Shown in pieces: positions 33,273 to 41,108 of a stretch of DNA of 64,000 nt. Numbering within the stretch: the first letter of the stretch is position 1; each line of letters opens with the position of its first letter. Source of the DNA: Nocardia brasiliensis NBRC 14402 (GTDB lineage Bacteria; Actinomycetota; Actinomycetes; Mycobacteriales; Mycobacteriaceae); contig NZ_BAFT02000038.1 in assembly GCF_000308475.2 (NCBI RefSeq), forward strand, positions 62,001 through 126,000, written 5' to 3'. A program made the position numbers and the translations under genes. The notes beneath the pieces are model-generated. The model was not told the origin of the DNA. It saw only the letters and a program-made list of their open reading frames with translations, and made no database searches.

Positions 33273-34126
33273 GCCGACACCTCGTGGCGCCGTTGACTGT
33301 TCCGCTGCCAATGCCTGCCGAGCACCGAGACCGCCAGCGCGACGAGCACCAGCACCCCGGCCGGAAAGACCAGTAACCACCAGTCCCCCAGCAGAATCGA
33401 CGCCTGCGCGTCCGAGAGCAGCGTGCCGAGCGAGGCCCGGTGCGGCGGCAGGCCGACGCCCAGGAACGACAGCGTCGACTCGTGCCAGATCGCGTGCGGG
33501 ATCAGCAGCACGACGCCCACCAGCGCCTGACCCAGGGCGGGCGGGACGAAATGCCGCCGGACGATGCGCCATCCGGGCAGCCCGCGCAACCGGGCCGCCT
33601 GCACGAATTCGGCGTGCCGCAGCGCCAGCACCTCACCCCGCACCACCCTGGCCACCGAGGTCCAATGGGTGAGCACGAGCGCGACGACGATGGCGAGCAC
33701 CGAGCCGCGATACATGGCCACGACCAGCAGGGTGAGCAGCAGGCTCGGCAGCGAGTTCATCGTGTCCACCGCGCGCATCGCGATCCGATCCCACCAGCCG
33801 CCGAACGCCCCAGCGCTCACCCCGACCAGCAGGCCGAGGACCGCCGAGCCCAACGCCGCGGCCGTGGCGATCAGCAGCGAGACGCGCATGCCCTCGGCGA
33901 CGCGGACGAACACGTCACGCCCGGCACTGTCGGTACCGAAGGGGAATTCGAGACCGGGCGGCCGCCTGCTGAGGGAGAAGTCGACCAGGGCGTCGTCGAC
34001 CGGCCGCAGCAGTGGCACCAGCCCGGCATACAGCACCGCGAGTACCAGCACACCCACCGCGATCACGGGAACCGTTGCACGCCACCGTTTCCTGGTCAAC
34101 AGCGGTGCGGTCCGCAGCTCAGCCAT
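33269..34126 (-). CDS. ABC permease, DppC/NikC type
   Basis: 285 residues, about six membrane helices; the N-terminal OppC-like segment 'PFGTDSAGRDVFVRVAEGMRVSLLIA' and the EAA loop 'EFVQAARLRGLPGWRIVRRHFVPPAL' define the DppC/NikC family. ATG 34126 overlaps the stop of the preceding permease by 8 nt. Pairs with the permease at 34119 to form the import channel. Confidence 0.93.
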   Translation of the reverse strand: MAELRTAPLLTRKRWRATVPVIAVGVLVLAVLYAGLVPLLRPVDDALVDFSLSRRPPGLEFPFGTDSAGRDVFVRVAEGMRVSLLIATAAALGSAVLGLLVGVSAGAFGGWWDRIAMRAVDTMNSLPSLLLTLLVVAMYRGSVLAIVVALVLTHWTSVARVVRGEVLALRHAEFVQAARLRGLPGWRIVRRHFVPPALGQALVGVVLLIPHAIWHESTLSFLGVGLPPHRASLGTLLSDAQASILLGDWWLLVFPAGVLVLVALAVSVLGRHWQRNSQRRHEVSA

Positions 34127-35093
34127 CGGCGTCGATCCTCGGATCGATGGCCACGCCGATCGCATCGGCGGCCAGGTTGCCGATCAGCACCACTACCGTG
34201 ACGAGCAGCGTCAGCGCGGCGAGCAACGGGAAATCCAGTGCGCGAGCGGCAGTCACGGTCGCCGCGCCCGCACCCGGCCAGCTGAACACCGTCTCGATCA
34301 CCGTGGCGCCGACCACCAGTTCCGGCAACCTCGCGCCGCACAGCGCGACGAACGGCGCCACCGACACCGGGAGCACATGCCGGAAAGCGATGACCCGCCA
34401 CGGCAATCCCCGTGCTTTCGCCCCGGTGACGGCGTCGCTGTCGAGGCTGTTCGCCACGGTCTCCCGCAACCCGAGCGCCAGCCAGGGCAGCTGCGTCACG
34501 CCGAGCAGCACGGCGGGCAGCACGAGATGCCGGGCCGTCGATCCGACACCGACGCCGCCACCGGGATCGGTCAGACCCGCGGCCGGAAACCAGCGCAGGG
34601 TGGTCGCGAATAGCAGCACCGCACCGAGCGTCAGCACGAACGGCGGAACGGACTGCAACACAACGGCACTCGCGCTGAGGATCCGATCGGCCAAGCCGTC
34701 GCGGCGCAGTCCGGCCCAGGCGCCGAGGCCGGCCGCGAGCACCAGCGCCACCACGCCGCCCAGCACACCGAGCAGCACACTCCAGGGCAGCCGCTCGGCG
34801 AGCACCTCGGCGACGGGCCGGCGGTAAGACCGGGAGGTGCCCAACTCGCCCCGCAGCAGATCGCCCAGCCAGGACCACCACGCGCCGAACCAGCTGCGGT
34901 CCAACCCGAGTCGCTCCCGCAGCGCCGCGCGCTGCGCCTCGTCGAAGCCGTCCCCGTGCGCCCCGAGGTAGGCGTCCAGTGGATCGAACGGACTGGCCGC
35001 CGCGAGCGCGAACACGGCGAGCGAGACCAACCCGGCCAGCGGTACCGCGACGACGAGCCGGCGCATGATCAACCTGCCCGCTCTGCCACCCAT
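34119..35093 (-). CDS. ABC permease, DppB/NikB type
   Basis: 324 residues, about six membrane helices, with 'FDPLDAYLGAHGDGFDEAQRAALRERLGLD' after the first helix and the EAA loop 'AVTGAKARGLPWRVIAFRHVLP', both typical of DppB/NikB. Translation start ATG 35093 shares the A of the SBP stop (TGATG); ATG 35066 is an alternative. The C-terminal end encodes 'VAIDPRID', a usual DppB terminus. Confidence 0.92.
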   Translation of the reverse strand: MGGRAGRLIMRRLVVAVPLAGLVSLAVFALAAASPFDPLDAYLGAHGDGFDEAQRAALRERLGLDRSWFGAWWSWLGDLLRGELGTSRSYRRPVAEVLAERLPWSVLLGVLGGVVALVLAAGLGAWAGLRRDGLADRILSASAVVLQSVPPFVLTLGAVLLFATTLRWFPAAGLTDPGGGVGVGSTARHLVLPAVLLGVTQLPWLALGLRETVANSLDSDAVTGAKARGLPWRVIAFRHVLPVSVAPFVALCGARLPELVVGATVIETVFSWPGAGAATVTAARALDFPLLAALTLLVTVVVLIGNLAADAIGVAIDPRIDADG

Positions 35094-36700
35094 CACCGGG
35101 TCCAGCGCGCGAGCCCGTACCACGGACCCCACGCGACGCCGTGCGAATGCGGTTCCAGCGCAGTCGGTGTGACCCGCCAGCCGTTGTCGCGCAGCACGTA
35201 GACGTGGTTCGTGGTGACCAGCGCGAGCATCGCGGGCGCGTTGTGATATTCCGCCTGCAGCTGCCGGTACAGCTCGGCCCGACGCGGCGGGTTCGTCTCG
35301 CCGCGGGCGGCATCGAGCAGCTGATCGATCTTCGGGTTCACGTAGTCCGAGGCGTTGTCCCACTTGGAGCCGACACCCGGCGCGGCGTAGCGGGAGTGCA
35401 GTTTGGTGTAGAGCTGGCTGTCTACCGTGTAAGGCTGACCACCACCGCCGAGCAGGAACGGGGTCTGCGCCAGGTACTCCGGCGTCATCTTCTGCTTGTC
35501 CACCGCGACCGGGGTGATCTCGATACCGACCTTCTTCGCGTCCGAGACCACGGCCATCGTCAGATCACGCCGCAGCACTTCCGTCGGGTAGTAGGCGATC
35601 TCGAAACTCGCGCGCCGCCCGTCCCGTGCTCGGATGCCGTCCGCACCGAGCTGCCAGCCCGCCGCGTCCAGCACCCGCGCCGCCTCGTCCCGGTCGAAGC
35701 CGAAATCCTTTGCGGGGTCGTAGTTCTCGCCGTAGACGGTGCCCATCAGGGTGGACATCGGCGCACCGTGCCCACCTAGGATGTGCTCGACCATGGCCTT
35801 GCGGTCCACGGCGACATTCAAGGCCCTGCGGACCGCGGGGTCACCCGCGACCGGGTTGCCACTCGGCAAGGTGATGGCGCGCCAATCATTGGCCACCGCC
35901 GAGACGACCCGATATCCGTCTTTCGCCGCCGCCTGGGCCAGCTCGGGCGGCAGCACCGTGCCGTCGGCCCCGTCGCGCAGCTGACTCGCCCTGGCGTTGT
36001 CGTCGTCGCTGCGGCGCACCACGAACTTTCGCACCTGGGCGCGCTCGCCCCAATAATCGTCACGGGCGGTGAGAATCACTTGATCGGGGCGGGATTCGGT
36101 GAGGACGTACGGTCCGGTCCCGACCGGGTGCCGGTTGATCTCGGCCTGATCCGCGGGCCCCGGGGTGGCGAAAGCTTCCGCCGGCGCGATCGCCAGGAAC
36201 AGTCGATGGTCGAAATCGGCATAGGCGCCGGACAATTCGAACTCGACGGTATCCGGCCCGGTCTGTACTGCCCGCTTCAGGAAGTCGTAATCCGCGGCGA
36301 TCGGTGCGGCGAACGCCGGATCGATCAACGAGTTGTAGGTCGCGACAACGTCTTCGGGCCCGAACGTGGTGCCGTCCGAGAAGCGCACGCCGGTTCGGGT
36401 GTGCACCCGCCAGCGGGACAGATCGCCGCCGACCGGCTCCGGCGCACCCACGGCCAGCACCGGCACGGCCGCCGGGATCCGATCCGACACGCCCTCCTCG
36501 ATCCGGTACAGGCTTTCGAAGATCTTCGACTCGCCGTTCTTCCCCGCGCCGAGCAACGGGCTGAAGTCGCCGAGTTCCTCGGTGTCGATCACCACGAATT
36601 GGTCAGGATCGCTGGATGTTTCCCCCGGTGCCGAGCAAGCGGTCAGCCCTACTACGAATGCCGTTGCGGCAGCACACATCCCGATCCGAAACAAAGCCAT
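35093..36700 (-). CDS. Extracytoplasmic solute-binding lipoprotein, family 5 (peptide/nickel/metallophore)
   Basis: 535 residues. A lipoprotein signal ends in the lipobox LTAC (lipid-modified C22). The mature part is an SBP_bac_5 protein: 'GVRFSDGTTFGPEDVVATYNSLIDP', 'NRHPVGTGPYVLTESRP', 'DPAVRRALNVAVDRKAMVEHILGGHG'. Family members bind peptides, nickel chelates or opine metallophores such as staphylopine (CntA). First gene of the operon; ATG 36700 lacks a ribosome-binding site and is just downstream of a TACGAT -10, so the mRNA is probably leaderless. A Fur/Zur-like operator lies 19-45 bp upstream. The ligand is inferred to be a metal chelate made by the same operon. Confidence 0.9.
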   Translation of the reverse strand: MALFRIGMCAAATAFVVGLTACSAPGETSSDPDQFVVIDTEELGDFSPLLGAGKNGESKIFESLYRIEEGVSDRIPAAVPVLAVGAPEPVGGDLSRWRVHTRTGVRFSDGTTFGPEDVVATYNSLIDPAFAAPIAADYDFLKRAVQTGPDTVEFELSGAYADFDHRLFLAIAPAEAFATPGPADQAEINRHPVGTGPYVLTESRPDQVILTARDDYWGERAQVRKFVVRRSDDDNARASQLRDGADGTVLPPELAQAAAKDGYRVVSAVANDWRAITLPSGNPVAGDPAVRRALNVAVDRKAMVEHILGGHGAPMSTLMGTVYGENYDPAKDFGFDRDEAARVLDAAGWQLGADGIRARDGRRASFEIAYYPTEVLRRDLTMAVVSDAKKVGIEITPVAVDKQKMTPEYLAQTPFLLGGGGQPYTVDSQLYTKLHSRYAAPGVGSKWDNASDYVNPKIDQLLDAARGETNPPRRAELYRQLQAEYHNAPAMLALVTTNHVYVLRDNGWRVTPTALEPHSHGVAWGPWYGLARWTR

Positions 36701-36718
36701 GTCAGCATCGTAGACTAC

Positions 36719-36745
36719 TGGTAATGATTTTCATTAGCATTTTCA
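36719..36745 (-). promoter_or_regulatory. Fur/Zur-family-like operator at the metallophore operon promoter
   Basis: On the minus strand TGAAAATCATTACCA (36733 to 36719) matches the actinobacterial Zur core TGAAAATCATTTTCA at 13 of 15 positions. A second TGAAAAT starts 12 bp upstream (36745). The plus strand also shows the perfect dyad TAATGA-TTT-TCATTA (36722-36736). It overlaps the -35 region of the operon and lies about 100 bp from the divergent gene at 36839. It is not an IdeR/DtxR box. Zinc (or iron) repression is the prediction. Confidence 0.65.
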
Positions 36746-36838
36746 GTGAAACCGGACACACCCGTCGAGCCGGACGCGACGCGTCGGCTGATGTCCGAAT
36801 ACCGCTCGAGTGGCTAATGGAGAGCTAATCTCCTGGCT

Positions 36839-37972
36839 GTGCCGATCAGGGATGCGGTCTCGGGCTTGGTATCGAAATGGAAGCTGCTGCTGTGGCTCGC
36901 CGCCACGGCGGTGTCCCTGCTGCTGGCCGCGGGCACCGTGTACTCGTGGACGCACGCGGCGAGCAAGCACGCACCGGTCGCGGAGATCGGCACCACGGTG
37001 TCGTCCTACGCCGAGGCCGAGGCGGCGGTGCGGCCGAACCTGCCGCAGGACCGGCATGTCCCCCGGCTCTCCACCGGCGTGCTGGTGAACTCGCTGCAGT
37101 TCGTCAACGCGCACAACGTCAAAGCGGTCGGCCACATCTGGCAGCACATACCGTCCGACTTCCCGGCGGAGATCGAGATCGGCGTGCAGCTGCTCGAGGC
37201 CGAGGACCCGCACAGCCCCAAGAAGGTGTTCGAGTACCCGCTCGGCGACTGGCGCGTGGTCGTCTGGTCGTTCTCCACCGTCATCCGCCAGCAGTTCCAC
37301 TACCAGGACTATCCGCTCGACCACCAGGACATCTGGCTGCGCATGCGCCCGGTCGACATGATCCATCCGGTGCAGCTGGTGCCCTCGTTCGAATCGTTTC
37401 CGCCGTGGGACCCGCACGCGCTCAACGGGTTGGACCCCGGCTTGGTCTTCGGCGACTGGGAGCCCGAGTACACCGTGTGGAGCCTCAATCACCAGGCGTA
37501 CAGCATGCTCACCCATCCCGGGCTGGCCAATACCGACGAGCTGTACTTCAACGTCGGCGTCACTCGCGGGCTGCTCGGACCGCTGCTCGGCCGGATCGTG
37601 CCGGTGCTGCTGCTGGCGGTGCTGATGTTCCTTTCGCTGTTCGTCATCACCACCGACCCGGACCGGCGGCCGATCTCCGGCTTCACCGCGTTCGCGATCA
37701 TCACCTTCTCCGTGTCCACCGTGCTGGTCGTCGCGGTCAACGACAACGCGGCCCGCACCGAAGTGGGCTCGGCGGGCATCTCCTACATCGAGTACTGGTA
37801 CTTCACCCTGTACGTGATGACGCTGCTCGTGGCGCTCAACGCGACCCTGCTGCTGCACGGCGCCTTCGGCAGAGCACTGGCCTGGCGGGACAACCTGCTG
37901 CCCAAGGTGCTGTTCTGGCCGCTGTTCACCGCGATCATGTTCGCGGCCACCGTCGGGTACCTCGGCCTCTGA
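36839..37972 (+). CDS. Membrane protein with pentameric ligand-gated-channel-like layout
   Basis: 377 residues: one N-terminal helix (17-34), an extracytoplasmic domain (about 35-245) and four C-terminal helices (252-272, 281-301, 316-340, 353-376). The extracytoplasmic domain holds 'FHYQDYPLDHQDIWLRM' (about 153-169), like the FPFDxQ loop of pentameric ligand-gated ion channels. The first C-terminal helix, 'GRIVPVLLLAVLMFLSLFVI', has the conserved early proline, and the third begins 'SYIEYWYF', like M3 of those channels. No cytoplasmic enzyme domain. GTG 36839 is the first start in frame. Divergent from the metallophore operon, sharing its regulatory region. The family call is from pattern only. 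Confidence 0.5.
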   Translation: MPIRDAVSGLVSKWKLLLWLAATAVSLLLAAGTVYSWTHAASKHAPVAEIGTTVSSYAEAEAAVRPNLPQDRHVPRLSTGVLVNSLQFVNAHNVKAVGHIWQHIPSDFPAEIEIGVQLLEAEDPHSPKKVFEYPLGDWRVVVWSFSTVIRQQFHYQDYPLDHQDIWLRMRPVDMIHPVQLVPSFESFPPWDPHALNGLDPGLVFGDWEPEYTVWSLNHQAYSMLTHPGLANTDELYFNVGVTRGLLGPLLGRIVPVLLLAVLMFLSLFVITTDPDRRPISGFTAFAIITFSVSTVLVVAVNDNAARTEVGSAGISYIEYWYFTLYVMTLLVALNATLLLHGAFGRALAWRDNLLPKVLFWPLFTAIMFAATVGYLGL

Positions 37973-37981
37973 CCGGCACCG

Positions 37982-38662
37982 TCACCGGGCCAGCAGCAAC
38001 CATCCAGGCAATAGCAGCAACGTCGCCAGCGAGGTCTTCGCGACGATCGACGCCGCCAGATCGATGTCCGTCTCGTAGCGCTGGGCGAAGATGAACAGAT
38101 TCTGCGGCGAGGGCATGGCGGCGATCAACACCGAATACGTCAGCCAGGCAGCGCGAATCCCGCGCACCGCGGCGGCGATCGGCCGCTGTCCACCCGGATC
38201 CTCTTGTCCGGCACCGAATTCCATGACGGCGATGACCACGACGGTGAGCACGCAGACCTGGAGCAGGATGATCGGGAAGATCGGCGCGGCGTCACCGAAC
38301 AGCAGCACGAACACCGGGATCGCGAAATAGGTGGTGTTCACCTGCACCCCGGCCATGATGCGCAGCGCGATCCCCCGGCTGTCCGCGCCGGTCACCCGCC
38401 GCGACCAGAACCCGACCACCAGCATGCCGGCCAGCGCGGTGACCAGATACGCGGCGATGGCGCGCGGATCGAAGAGGCGCCCGAGGTCACTCGAATACAG
38501 TGCCCCGGCCAGATAACAGGGAATCGCGAACAGAAACGCGAAGTCGGAGAACGCTTTCGAGATCTCGGCGCCGATGATCTTGCGCCGCGCGAAGACGACG
38601 CCACCGCCGAACACCAGCGCCACCGGCGCGAGTTTGCCGATCGTCGTCGCTATCTGGCTCAT
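37982..38662 (-). CDS. AEC (auxin efflux carrier) family transporter, internally shortened
   Basis: 226 residues, against about 300 for intact AEC proteins. The N-terminal half is normal ('KLAPVALVFGGGVVFARRKII', 'VNTTYFAIPVFVLLFGDAAP') and the C-terminal end is normal ('AAMPSPQNLFIFAQRYETDIDLAASIVAKTSLAT'). The segment between, where helices 6-8 usually lie, is missing, with 'IRAAWLTYSVLIAAMPSPQN' at the junction. The frame is intact, so it could be a new short form or a dead remnant. It lies 5 nt downstream of the TetR gene, forming an operon. Confidence 0.78.
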   Translation of the reverse strand: MSQIATTIGKLAPVALVFGGGVVFARRKIIGAEISKAFSDFAFLFAIPCYLAGALYSSDLGRLFDPRAIAAYLVTALAGMLVVGFWSRRVTGADSRGIALRIMAGVQVNTTYFAIPVFVLLFGDAAPIFPIILLQVCVLTVVVIAVMEFGAGQEDPGGQRPIAAAVRGIRAAWLTYSVLIAAMPSPQNLFIFAQRYETDIDLAASIVAKTSLATLLLLPGWLLLAR

Positions 38663-38667
38663 CCCGG

Positions 38668-39369
38668 CTAGAGCCCGAGCGACCGGACCAGGTCCAGCAT
38701 TTCGGCGTGATAGAGCTTCGCGGGGGCTTGCGCCTGCGGCACCAGGTGACCGTAGACCTCGAGCGCGATCAGCCCGTGCATCCGGCCCCACATCCGCAGC
38801 GCCAGGCTCAGCGCCGCGGGCGGCAGCTCGGGAAAGTCGTTGCGCACGTGGGCGACCAGGCCCGCATCGAAATCGGACCAGTCCTCGTCGCCGACCGTCT
38901 GCCGCGCCGCGGCGTGCGGCCAGGCCGCCGCGGCCAAGCCGACGAGCCCGGTGCAGGCCCGCAATTCGGCCGCGGTCGCGGGCCCGCCGGGCGGTGGCTG
39001 GTAGCCGGCCACCGGATCGCCATAGATGAGCCGGAACTCCGCGGGATGCGCGATCGCCCAGTCGCGCACGGTCTCTCCCCACGCGACGATTCGTCCCGCC
39101 GGGTCGGCGACGGGAACCGCGTCCCGCGCGGCCTCGACCCGATCCACCAGCGCGGTGTAGACATCGGAGATCAGCGTGGAGATCAGGTCGTCGCGGGTGG
39201 CGTAGTAGCCGTAGATGGCACCCGCGGTCATGCCCATCTCACGGGCGATGGCACGCAACGAGACCGCGTCCGGCCCGCCCTCGGCGAGCAACCGTAAGGC
39301 GATCGCCTTGATCTCGTCCGACGCTTGCGCACGTAACCGCTCCCTGCGACTCCTGACTGCCTCGACCAC
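38668..39369 (-). CDS. TetR-family transcriptional regulator (WHG-domain type)
   Basis: 233 residues: helix-turn-helix 'GGPDAVSLRAIAREMGMTAGAIYGYYATRDDLI' and a C-terminal domain containing 'AHPAEFRLIYGDPVAGY', as in TetR proteins with the C33/WHG ligand domain. GTG 39369 is three bases from the -35 of the divergent gene at 39457, so binding near its own start would block that promoter. Co-transcribed with the AEC gene. Confidence 0.92.
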   Translation of the reverse strand: MVEAVRSRRERLRAQASDEIKAIALRLLAEGGPDAVSLRAIAREMGMTAGAIYGYYATRDDLISTLISDVYTALVDRVEAARDAVPVADPAGRIVAWGETVRDWAIAHPAEFRLIYGDPVAGYQPPPGGPATAAELRACTGLVGLAAAAWPHAAARQTVGDEDWSDFDAGLVAHVRNDFPELPPAALSLALRMWGRMHGLIALEVYGHLVPQAQAPAKLYHAEMLDLVRSLGL

Positions 39370-39372
39370 GGT

Positions 39373-39400
39373 TTGACACTCTACAGCGTTTGGCTACTAT
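39373..39400 (+). promoter_or_regulatory. Sigma-70-type promoter of the NAD(P)-binding protein gene
   Basis: TTGACA (39373-39378), 16-bp spacer, TACTAT (39395-39400). Downstream lies an imperfect dyad CTGTTACT...AGTAAATGAACAG (about 39409-39440), a possible operator for the divergent TetR protein. Confidence 0.65.
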
Positions 39401-39456
39401 CGTCCGTGCTGTTACTGAACGGCGTGTAGTAAATGAACAGCGTCGAGGGAGTGATC

Positions 39457-40143
39457 GTGGAAATCGGAATTTTCGGGGCGACCGGCGTCATCGGCAGCCG
39501 GGTCGTCGCCGAGGCCACCCGGCGGGGACACCGCGTGACCGCGTTCACCCGGGACGCGGCCCGGATCCCGGCCGAGCAGGCCGGGGTGCGCTGGCAGGTG
39601 GCCGATTGGCTCGACGCCGACAGCATCGCCACCGCCATCACGGGCGCCGACGTGGTGATCAGCGCCGTGAACGCCGGGCGCGACATCGCCGACACCATCG
39701 CCAACGCCGGCGATTTCGTCACCGGCGCGCAGGCCATGGTGCGCGCGCTCGAACGGCAGCCCCGGGTCCGGCTGATCGCCGTCGGCGGCGCGGGCAGCCT
39801 GGAGGTCGCGCCCGGTCGCCAATTGGTCGACACCGGAGCGGATTTCACCCGCACCTTGACCGAGGTGCTGGAGGTACCCGCGGAGTACATCGACGTGGTG
39901 CGCGCACTGCGCGACAGCCTGAACGTCTATCGGCTGTCCGATCGCCACTGGACCTACCTCAGTCCGTCCGCGGGCCGGATCGAACCCGGCGAGCGCACCG
40001 GGCAGTTCCGTATCGGCGGCGACCAGCTGCTGTCCCCGGCTCCCGGCGCGGGCGACATCTCGGCCGAGGACATCGCCGTCGCACTGCTAGACGAGGCGGA
40101 ACAGCCCCGGTTCGTCCAGCGCCGCTTCACCGTCGGCTACTGA
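39457..40143 (+). CDS. NAD(P)-binding Rossmann protein, NmrA/atypical SDR type
   Basis: 228 residues beginning 'MEIGIFGATGVIGSRVVAEATRRGHRVTAFTR', the GxxGxxG dinucleotide motif of atypical short-chain reductases, followed by 'DVVISAVNAG' and 'RLIAVGGAGSLEVAPGRQLVD'. No Tyr-x3-Lys catalytic pair, so it may bind cofactor for sensing or be a flavin/quinone reductase-like protein. GTG 39457 is chosen because GAGGGAG (39445-39451) is 5 nt upstream; an ATG at 39433 would add eight residues. Divergent from the TetR gene that probably controls it. Confidence 0.87.
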   Translation: MEIGIFGATGVIGSRVVAEATRRGHRVTAFTRDAARIPAEQAGVRWQVADWLDADSIATAITGADVVISAVNAGRDIADTIANAGDFVTGAQAMVRALERQPRVRLIAVGGAGSLEVAPGRQLVDTGADFTRTLTEVLEVPAEYIDVVRALRDSLNVYRLSDRHWTYLSPSAGRIEPGERTGQFRIGGDQLLSPAPGAGDISAEDIAVALLDEAEQPRFVQRRFTVGY

Positions 40144-40242
40144 GCGCCGAAACTTGTCGTACCCCTGAGGGAGAATAGTTCTCAGGTCGGACGTCGATCG
40201 AGTTGCCGCGAAAGGTAATTGGCACTCGAACGAGGAGGCGCA

Positions 40243-40809
40243 ATGCCTGATGTCCCAGCTTCGACACCCGACCCGCGCGACCCGATGCATGTCGATCTCG
40301 AGCGGCTGGTGGAGCTGGCGGCAGAGATCGAGCGGCATCGGTACCTGCTCCGCGCCGCGGCCGAGGACTATCGGTGGCGGGTGGCGCAGCGGGTGGAGTG
40401 GCTGGAACCGGACGATCGGGCGATGCGGCTGGCCCATGCCGAGCGGCTGATCGAGGCGATGATGATCGACCCGGTCCAGCACACCACCCTGGATCTCGAC
40501 GCCTACCGCGCCGTGCGCGACGGTGCGCCGCTCGAGTTCGACCTCGAACGGCGGACCTACGTGCTGCGCCGGCCCGGCCGGGAACCCTTGGCGATCCGCC
40601 CGGGGCTGCCGGAACACCGGCTCGGCGTGATCGCCCGGCTCGCCGGGCTGGGGCTGCGGCTGGAACAGATCCAGGTCGTCGTGCTCACCACGGCCCAGCC
40701 GGGCGGGTGGACCACCCGCCCGACCGGCCCGCCGGAGGTGACCCGAGGAGGCACGACGAAACCGTCGCGGCGCGTCCAGCCCCAGCTGATGCACCACGCG
40801 GACAACTGA
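40243..40809 (+). CDS. Conserved-looking hypothetical protein (188 residues)
   Basis: Unrecognised. ATG 40243 has AGGAGG four bases upstream and codon use is like the neighbours. The sequence starts MPDVPASTPDPRDPMHVDLE and contains a charged helical region 'ERLVELAAEIERHRYLLRAAAEDYRWRVAQRVEWLEPDDRA', then a mixed segment 'AYRAVRDGAPLEFDLERRTYVLRRPGREPL' and a polar tail. No membrane segment or signal peptide. A small dyad (CCTGAG/CTCAGG, 40164-40186) precedes it. No function proposed. Confidence 0.65.
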   Translation: MPDVPASTPDPRDPMHVDLERLVELAAEIERHRYLLRAAAEDYRWRVAQRVEWLEPDDRAMRLAHAERLIEAMMIDPVQHTTLDLDAYRAVRDGAPLEFDLERRTYVLRRPGREPLAIRPGLPEHRLGVIARLAGLGLRLEQIQVVVLTTAQPGGWTTRPTGPPEVTRGGTTKPSRRVQPQLMHHADN

Positions 40810-40813
40810 ATTC

Positions 40814-40888
40814 GAGCCCGCCGCCGGCGCGCCCTCGATCCGCGACAGCACCTGTCGCACCGGATCGTGCCACGTCGGCGGCGGGCTC
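40814..40888 (+). terminator. Long-loop inverted repeat after the hypothetical gene
   Basis: Perfect 13-bp arms GAGCCCGCCGCCG (40814-40826) / CGGCGGCGGGCTC (40876-40888) around 49 bp. It begins 4 nt after the stop. The remaining part of the 40810-41108 gap carries the MMPL promoter. Confidence 0.45.
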
Positions 40889-41069
40889 ATTTCGTCTATC
40901 GGCGACGGGCGGATCTCGGCCCCGCACCGCGACCGCCGGATTTGCCCAGCGGCACCACCCCCCAACAGCACAGCCTCGCCGCGCACAGCTCCGGCAACCG
41001 GACCACTGCCACAAAATTGATAGTCCCTTGCTTCCACTCCCTCAGTATTCGTATGCTGACCGAAAGAAT

Positions 41070-41086
41070 CTGATAGTCACTGTCAG
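41070..41086. promoter_or_regulatory. Candidate TetR operator in front of the MMPL gene
   Basis: CTGATAGT-C-ACTGTCAG is an 8-1-8 dyad with one mismatch, 22 bp before the MMPL start. CAGGTAGCG directly after it recurs, inverted, upstream of the TetR gene at about 43981-43989, consistent with both promoters being bound by that regulator. Confidence 0.5.
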
Positions 41087-41108
41087 GTAGCGAACCCTGG
41101 GAGGGGCG

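Noticed and set aside
36719..36736. IdeR/DtxR iron box for the metallophore operon
   Set aside because: The TTAGG..CCTAA-type pattern of IdeR sites is absent; the TGAAAATCATT pattern fits Zur/Fur instead.
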